Below the pieces are notes generated by a model. The model worked only from the letters and a program-made list of their open reading frames with translations, had not been told where the DNA came from and ran no database searches. A program made the position numbers and the translations under genes. Source: Muribaculum sp. An289 (GTDB taxonomy: Bacteria > Bacteroidota > Bacteroidia > Bacteroidales > UBA932). From it: DNA of 64,000 bases. Below are positions 59,124 through 64,000 of this stretch, in pieces. The number at the start of each line of letters is the position of its first letter. Positions within the stretch are counted from its first letter, which is position 1. The stretch is taken from NCBI RefSeq assembly GCF_002159555.1, contig NZ_NFIV01000006.1, forward strand, positions 1 to 64,000. Direction: 5' to 3'.

Positions 59124-60800
59124 ATGGCAGACGAGAAAATAATCTTTTCGATGAACGGTGTCGGGAAAATTCTCCCGCATAACAATAAGGTCATATTGAA
59201 AGACATATACCTGTCTTTCTTTTATGGAGCGAAAATAGGCATCATCGGTCTCAACGGAAGCGGAAAATCGACTCTGATGAAGATAATCGCCGGTGTGGAG
59301 AAATCCTACCAGGGAGAGGTCGTATGGGCCCCTGGATATACGGTGGGGTATCTGGAGCAGGAACCCGTCATGGATGATTCGAAAACCGTGATGGAAACCG
59401 TCCGTGAAGGGGCGGGGGAGGCGGCGGCCCTGCTTGCGGAATACGAAGCGGTCAATCTGCGTTTTTCCGAGCCGATGTCCGATGAGGAGATGAACAAGCT
59501 GATAGAGTACCAGGGAGAGCTTACTGACAAGATAGACCATTGCGGCGGCTGGGATTTGGATTCGAAACTTGAGAGGGCTATGGATGCCCTGCAATGTCCT
59601 GCACCGGATGCCTTGGTAGGGACTCTTTCCGGAGGAGAGCGAAGAAGGGTGGCCCTGTGCCGTCTCCTTATAAGCGAGCCGGACGTGCTTCTGCTCGATG
59701 AGCCGACCAACCATCTCGATACGGAAAGCATACAATGGCTGGAGGCCCATTTGCAGCAGTACAAGGGGACTGTCATTGCCGTTACGCATGACCGTTATTT
59801 CCTTGACAATGTGGCCGGCTGGATACTGGAGCTCGACAGGGGAGAGGGCATACCGTGGAAAGGCAACTATTCGTCATGGCTGGAGCAGAAGGCTTCCAGG
59901 CTTGCGATGGAGGAGAAACAGGAGAGCAAGCGGAGAAAGACCCTCGAACGCGAGCTTGAATGGGTGAGGATGGCCCCTAAGGCAAGGCATGCCAAGTCCA
60001 AGGCGAGGTTGGGCGCATACGACAAACTGTTGAACGAGGACGGGAAGGCGAAAGAGGAGAGGCTCGAAATATATATTCCCAACGGGCCGCGCCTTGGAGA
60101 CAAGGTCATCGAGGCCCACGGGGTTTCCAAGGCATACGGGGACAGGCTTCTTTTCGAAAATCTCGATTTTTCGCTTCCTCCGGCAGGGATAGTGGGCGTA
60201 ATCGGCCCTAACGGGGCCGGGAAGACGACCCTTTTCCGTATGATAATGGGTATCGAGAAACCCGACAGCGGCCATTTCGAGATAGGTGAGACTGTCAGGC
60301 TCGCCTACGTGGACCAGCAGCATAAGAGCATAGACCCCGACAAGACGGTTTTTGAAACCATTTCAGACGGGCGGGATTTCATAAAATTGGGGAATCGCGA
60401 AGTGAACGCACGCGCCTATGTTTCGCGCTTCAATTTTTCGGGAGCCGACCAGGAAAAACTCTGCGGGGTGCTTTCCGGAGGTGAGAGGAACAGGCTCCAT
60501 CTCGCGCTTACCCTGAAGGACGAAGGGAACGTGCTTTTGCTCGACGAGCCGACCAACGACGTGGATGTCAATACGATAAGGGCTCTCGAAGACGGTCTGG
60601 AGAACTTCGCCGGCTGTGCCGTCGTGATTTCGCACGACAGGTGGTTCCTCGACAGGATTGCCACTCATATCCTTGCATTTGAAGGCGATTCCTCGGTGTA
60701 TTTCTTCGAGGGAAGTTATTCGGAGTATGAGGAAAACAGGAAGGCGCGTATGGGCAATGAAGATCCCAAACGTTTCAGATACAAGAAACTGAAGGATTAG
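59124..60800 (+). CDS. ettA: Energy-dependent translational throttle protein EttA (ABC-F ATPase)
   Basis: 558 residues from 59124. Two ABC domains: Walker A GLNGSGKST and GPNGAGKTT, signatures LSGGERRRVAL and LSGGERNRLHL, Walker B LLLDEPTNHLD and LLLDEPTNDVD. The linker (about 240-330, KRRKTLERELEWVRMAPKARHAKSKARL) is the P-site tRNA interaction motif, and the EttA-type arm lies in the first domain. It binds the ribosomal E site and gates translation according to ATP level. No membrane part. Convergent with uup; the two stops are 12 bp apart with no terminator between. Confidence 0.95.
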   Translation: MADEKIIFSMNGVGKILPHNNKVILKDIYLSFFYGAKIGIIGLNGSGKSTLMKIIAGVEKSYQGEVVWAPGYTVGYLEQEPVMDDSKTVMETVREGAGEAAALLAEYEAVNLRFSEPMSDEEMNKLIEYQGELTDKIDHCGGWDLDSKLERAMDALQCPAPDALVGTLSGGERRRVALCRLLISEPDVLLLDEPTNHLDTESIQWLEAHLQQYKGTVIAVTHDRYFLDNVAGWILELDRGEGIPWKGNYSSWLEQKASRLAMEEKQESKRRKTLERELEWVRMAPKARHAKSKARLGAYDKLLNEDGKAKEERLEIYIPNGPRLGDKVIEAHGVSKAYGDRLLFENLDFSLPPAGIVGVIGPNGAGKTTLFRMIMGIEKPDSGHFEIGETVRLAYVDQQHKSIDPDKTVFETISDGRDFIKLGNREVNARAYVSRFNFSGADQEKLCGVLSGGERNRLHLALTLKDEGNVLLLDEPTNDVDVNTIRALEDGLENFAGCAVVISHDRWFLDRIATHILAFEGDSSVYFFEGSYSEYEENRKARMGNEDPKRFRYKKLKD

Positions 60801-60812
60801 CGGGGCTGGCGG

Positions 60813-62594
60813 TCAGCAGGAAAGTTCCAGCCAGCGTTCTTCCTTCGTTTCCAGTTCGGAGATTATCCCGGATATCCTTTCGGACATCCGGGTGATTTCT
60901 TCATATCCGTAGCTGTTCGAAGACAGTTTTTCTTCGATTTCCTTCTTTTCCGCCGTCAAGGCCTCGATTTCCTTTTCGAGTTTTTCCAGCTCCCTCTGCT
61001 CTTTGTACGAGAGCCTGTCCTTTTCGCGTTTTTTCTCCTTGTTTTCCTTCCATTCTTTTTTGGAGGCGCTGTCTCCCTTGGCTTTCTCGGGCTGTTTTCC
61101 TGTTTTGCCGTATTCCCTGATGAATTCCCGGTATTCGCTGTATGTGCCGACAAAGTCTTTAATGACCCCGTCCCCGCAGAAAATGAAGAGATGATCGGCC
61201 AGCCTGTCAAGGAAATGCCTGTCGTGGGACACGATGATGAGTGTCCCCTTGAAGTCCGAGAGATATTCTTCGAGTACGTTCAGCGTAACGATGTCCAAAT
61301 CGTTGGTGGGCTCGTCGAGGATGAGCAGGTTGGGGCTTTTCATGAGTATGTCCAGAAGGTACAGCCTTCTGAGTTCTCCTCCGGAAAGTGTCCCGAGCTT
61401 CGAATTGAACATGCTGTGCGGAAACAGGAAGCGGTTGAGCATCGATGTGTCGTTGAGCGTTTCCAGTACTGTCTTGTCGGGGTCGAAATCGGTGTCCCTC
61501 ATTCCGCCCTGCCTGTAATATCCTATTTTGAGCGATTCGCCGCGTTCGATTGTTCCCGATGCCGGTCGGATTTCGCCTGTGAGCAGTTGGAGAAACGTGC
61601 TTTTCCCGACTCCGTTGCCTCCTACGATGCCGACTTTCTCGTATCGGGAAAAATTGTAGGTGAAGCCGTCGATGAGTTTTTTGTCTCCGTATCCGAAAGA
61701 AACGTTCCTGCAATTGAATATTTTGGTGCCGAGCCTCGAACTTTCGAGTCCTTCCATGTCGATGCTCCGGTCCTGTACGGTGGCGGCAGCCCTCTCCTTG
61801 AGGTCGTGAAAGGCGTTGATTCTGTATCTGGCCTTTCCGGTGCGGGCCTGCGGGGTGCTTCTCATCCATTCGAGTTCCCGTCTGAAAATGTTGCGGACCT
61901 TGTCGGTCTCGGCCCTCTGGTTGTTCAGCCTCTCTTCCCTTTTTTCAAGATACTGGGCATAGTTCCCGCGGTAAAGGTACAGCGAGCCACCGTCGAGTTC
62001 GAGGATGGTGTTGCATACTTTGTCGAGAAAATACCTGTCGTGGGTGACCATGAGCAGGGTGGACCTCGACCGCGAGAGATAGTTTTCCAAAGTCTCTATC
62101 GCTTCGATGTCAAGATGGTTGGTAGGTTCGTCGAGTATGAGGAAATCCGGTTCTTCGGCAAGCAGCGCGGCTATGGCGGCCCTTTTTATTTCCCCTCCGG
62201 AGAGGTCCTTCATCTTTTTTCCCGTGTCGGTCAGACGGAAGGAAGTGAGGTTGCTGACGAGTTTTCTTTCATATTCCCATTTCTGTTCCTCGCTGTGCCA
62301 GATTTTCCTGGCCTCCTCCCTTCCGATGATTTCCTCCATTATGGTCTTTTCCGGGTCGTATGCAAACTCCTGTTCCAGGAAAGAAATCCGTATGTCTTTC
62401 AGGAAGATTATTTTTCCTCCGGAATCGGAACTGTCCGCCCCTGCGAGGATTTTCAGCAGGGAACTTTTACCGCATCCGTTAGGTCCGACAAGGGCCATTT
62501 TGTCCCCCTCGTTTATGTTGAAGGATATGTTATCGAACAGCGTTTTGGGCCCGTATGATTTGCTTATGTTCTCGACTTGCAGGTAGCTCGGCAT
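60813..62594 (-). CDS. uup: Uup-type ABC-F ATPase
   Basis: 593 residues. Two ABC domains: Walker A GPNGCGKSS and GGNGVGKST, signatures LSGGEIKRAAI and LSGGELRRLYL, DEPTNHLD and DEPTNDLD. A linker with RRELEWMRSTPQARTGKARYR joins them. A charged tail (about 490-593, KKEWKENKEKKREKDRL and onward) forms the coiled-coil Uup C-terminal domain. Uup acts on ribosomes and helps resolve branched DNA intermediates. It lies 12 bp after trkA on the same strand, so both may be co-transcribed. Confidence 0.93.
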   Translation of the reverse strand: MPSYLQVENISKSYGPKTLFDNISFNINEGDKMALVGPNGCGKSSLLKILAGADSSDSGGKIIFLKDIRISFLEQEFAYDPEKTIMEEIIGREEARKIWHSEEQKWEYERKLVSNLTSFRLTDTGKKMKDLSGGEIKRAAIAALLAEEPDFLILDEPTNHLDIEAIETLENYLSRSRSTLLMVTHDRYFLDKVCNTILELDGGSLYLYRGNYAQYLEKREERLNNQRAETDKVRNIFRRELEWMRSTPQARTGKARYRINAFHDLKERAAATVQDRSIDMEGLESSRLGTKIFNCRNVSFGYGDKKLIDGFTYNFSRYEKVGIVGGNGVGKSTFLQLLTGEIRPASGTIERGESLKIGYYRQGGMRDTDFDPDKTVLETLNDTSMLNRFLFPHSMFNSKLGTLSGGELRRLYLLDILMKSPNLLILDEPTNDLDIVTLNVLEEYLSDFKGTLIIVSHDRHFLDRLADHLFIFCGDGVIKDFVGTYSEYREFIREYGKTGKQPEKAKGDSASKKEWKENKEKKREKDRLSYKEQRELEKLEKEIEALTAEKKEIEEKLSSNSYGYEEITRMSERISGIISELETKEERWLELSC

Positions 62595-62606
62595 ATCGTT
62601 CCGGTG

Positions 62607-63962
62607 TTAATTGAAAAATTTGTCTACTTCCTTTACAGCGTGCGGCAGGGCAAAAACGGCGACTTTGTCGTAAGGCATTATCCGGGTGCTCCCGACGGCG
62701 ATGATGCTTTCCTTGCCTCTTACGAGCCCTCCGATAATCGCATCCTTGGGAAAATCGAGTTCCTTCAGCGGCGCCGTGGTTATTTTCGACTCCGGATTGA
62801 CGATGTATTCTATCACTTCGGCTTCCGTCCCGCTCAGGTATTTGACATTCCTTACCTTGCTGCTGAGCGTGAGTTTGAAGATACGTCCGGCGGTTATGAG
62901 TTTTTTGTTGATTACCGCGTCCACGCCCATTCCCTTGGCAAGCTGGATGTATTCGATGTTCTCCACTTCGGCTATGGTCTTCGGCACTCCGAAGCGTTTC
63001 GCTATCATGCAGGCAAGGATGTTGGTCTCGGTATTGCTGGTGACGGCCACGAATGAATCGTAGTCCTTGATTCCTTCTTCGATAAGAAAATCCGAATTAC
63101 GGCCGTCTCCGTTGACTACCAGGATGTTGTCGAATTTTTCCGACAATTCGGTGCAACGGTCTTTCTTTAGTTCTATCAGTTTGATGTTCGAAGTCGTCCT
63201 GGCCGCGCTCGCCGCAACGAATTCTCCTATTTTCCCTCCTCCGAGAATCATCATGCTGTTGATTTTTATGTTGGGTTTCCCCGTGTAGCGCATCAGCTCG
63301 TTCACTCCCTCTTTCTTGGTTATCATGAATATGAGGTCGTTCATCTTGAGCTTGGTGTCGGTGTGGGGGATGATTGTCTTGCCGTTTCTGGAGATGGCGA
63401 CAACGCGGAAAGGAAGGTCTTTGTAGGTTCCGGAAAAATCGGAGGGGCGTTTTCCTATGAGGGAGGCTCCGTCGTCGAGTTTGAATACCATCATCTGGAG
63501 TTTTCCCTGTGCGAAGTCCATGAATTCGGTGGAAGCCGTGTGCTTCATCAGCTCGCTTATTTCTTCGGCGGCTACCTTTTCGGGGTAGAATAGCAAATCT
63601 ATGCCGAGGGAAGTGAAGAGCAGGCGGTTTTCGGCCTTCATGTATTCTTCGTTGTTTATCCTCGCCGCGACCTTTTTCGCCCCGAGGTTTTTAGCCAGCA
63701 GTGCGCTCACTATGTTTACGTCCTGCAGGGCCGCCGGGCTTACGGCTATGAACAGGTCGGCTTTCCCCGCTCCGGCTTCTTTCAGTTTTTCTATGGATGA
63801 GGGGTCGCCTTCGACCGTAAGTACGTCCGTAGTCCCGGCAAGCGCTTCCAGCCTTTCCGGATTGCTGTCGAGCACGGTTATGTTGTTGGTTTCGGAACTT
63901 GAACTAAGCATCTTTGCCAGATGGCTGCCGACCTCTCCGGCTCCGGCTATGACTATTCTCAT
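62607..63962 (-). CDS. trkA: Trk potassium uptake regulatory protein TrkA
   Basis: 451 residues from ATG at 63962; the TTG at 63983 lies too close to the promoter. Two tandem RCK units: the first Rossmann fold with GAGEVGSHLA (NAD-binding) and its TrkA-C part with FKLDDGASLIGKRPSDF, the second with GGGKIGEFVAA and KLTLSSKVRNVKYLSG. It is the cytoplasmic NAD/ATP-gated ring that controls the TrkH/TrkG channel. trkH is usually adjacent and may lie beyond the window, or elsewhere. Confidence 0.95.
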   Translation of the reverse strand: MRIVIAGAGEVGSHLAKMLSSSSETNNITVLDSNPERLEALAGTTDVLTVEGDPSSIEKLKEAGAGKADLFIAVSPAALQDVNIVSALLAKNLGAKKVAARINNEEYMKAENRLLFTSLGIDLLFYPEKVAAEEISELMKHTASTEFMDFAQGKLQMMVFKLDDGASLIGKRPSDFSGTYKDLPFRVVAISRNGKTIIPHTDTKLKMNDLIFMITKKEGVNELMRYTGKPNIKINSMMILGGGKIGEFVAASAARTTSNIKLIELKKDRCTELSEKFDNILVVNGDGRNSDFLIEEGIKDYDSFVAVTSNTETNILACMIAKRFGVPKTIAEVENIEYIQLAKGMGVDAVINKKLITAGRIFKLTLSSKVRNVKYLSGTEAEVIEYIVNPESKITTAPLKELDFPKDAIIGGLVRGKESIIAVGSTRIMPYDKVAVFALPHAVKEVDKFFN

Positions 63963-63991
63963 CGGTACAAATTTTATTTTCAATCAATTTT

Positions 63992-63999
63992 CAAAGATA
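63992..63999 (-). promoter_or_regulatory. -7 box of the trkA-uup transcript
   Basis: TATCTTTG on the minus strand, 29 bp before the trkA ATG. Confidence 0.65.
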
Positions 64000-64000
64000 A

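Overview
The window is a chromosomal segment of a Bacteroidales bacterium. Evidence: many genes are preceded by the Bacteroidetes -7 box TAnnTTTG, the first gene encodes an Oar-like TonB-dependent receptor, surface lipoproteins and fimbrillins abound, and family-typical genes occur (DUF4831, degenerate DksA-like protein, BIG2/FISUMP lipoproteins, NagB/PIG-L fusion). A Rikenellaceae/Alistipes-like origin is my inference from protein style and moderate GC content, and is not proven.

Layout. 0.1-4.3 kb: TonB receptor plus BACON-like lipoprotein, one operon with its own terminator. 4.9-10.3 kb: POT peptide transporter, lipid A-type acyltransferase, DUF4831 protein, Xaa-His dipeptidase. 10.3-19.1 kb: rpsF-rpsR-rplI with a 5' hairpin, a periplasmic M16 protease, ileS of the IleRS2 type with a GIHH signature, a DksA-like factor and lspA. 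19.2-20.6 kb: BIG2 lipoprotein on the minus strand with a repeat-rich leader.

21-29.6 kb is the accessory core. tRNA-Ser(UGA) is followed by repeats, a tyrosine recombinase, a ~168-bp segment bounded by inverted recombinase-type sites and carrying a Bacteroidetes promoter, then a fimbrial-type operon (OmpA-like/DUF3575 protein, DUF5119 lipoprotein, fimbrillin, tip-like protein), ending at tRNA-Ser(CGA). The simplest reading is a phase-variable fimbrial locus captured in the ON orientation, with its own invertase next to the switch.

29.7-37.9 kb: lysine exporter LysO, a three-gene BtuFCD/FecBCD-like importer, a zinc exporter with a Fur-family regulator, HdeD-like membrane protein, SotB-like MFS transporter, and mscL with an abnormal 5' end. 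tRNA-Ser(GGA) at 37.94 kb is followed by 3.2 copies of a 176-178-bp tandem repeat. 38.9-47.5 kb: ApbE flavinyltransferase, FISUMP lipoprotein, LemA and two TPM-domain proteins, PhoH, CapA-like enzyme, DUF389 membrane protein, SPOR-like lipoprotein. 47.5-64 kb: gcvT, an M28 peptidase with a TonB C-terminal domain, leuS, two YitT proteins, nagB beside a NagB/PIG-L fusion with altered NagB catalytic residues, a membrane AraC regulator, EttA, Uup and TrkA.

The intergenic DNA is unusually structured. Three copies of a ~175-bp near-palindromic element lie at 4.4, 21.4 and 38.7 kb; a 163-bp inverted-repeat element sits at 57.7 kb, a perfect 16-bp inverted repeat at 35.3 kb, and several micro-tandem repeats (13, 15, ~20, 21, 26 bp) elsewhere. 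No rRNA, CRISPR array, recognisable defence system or complete transposase gene was seen.
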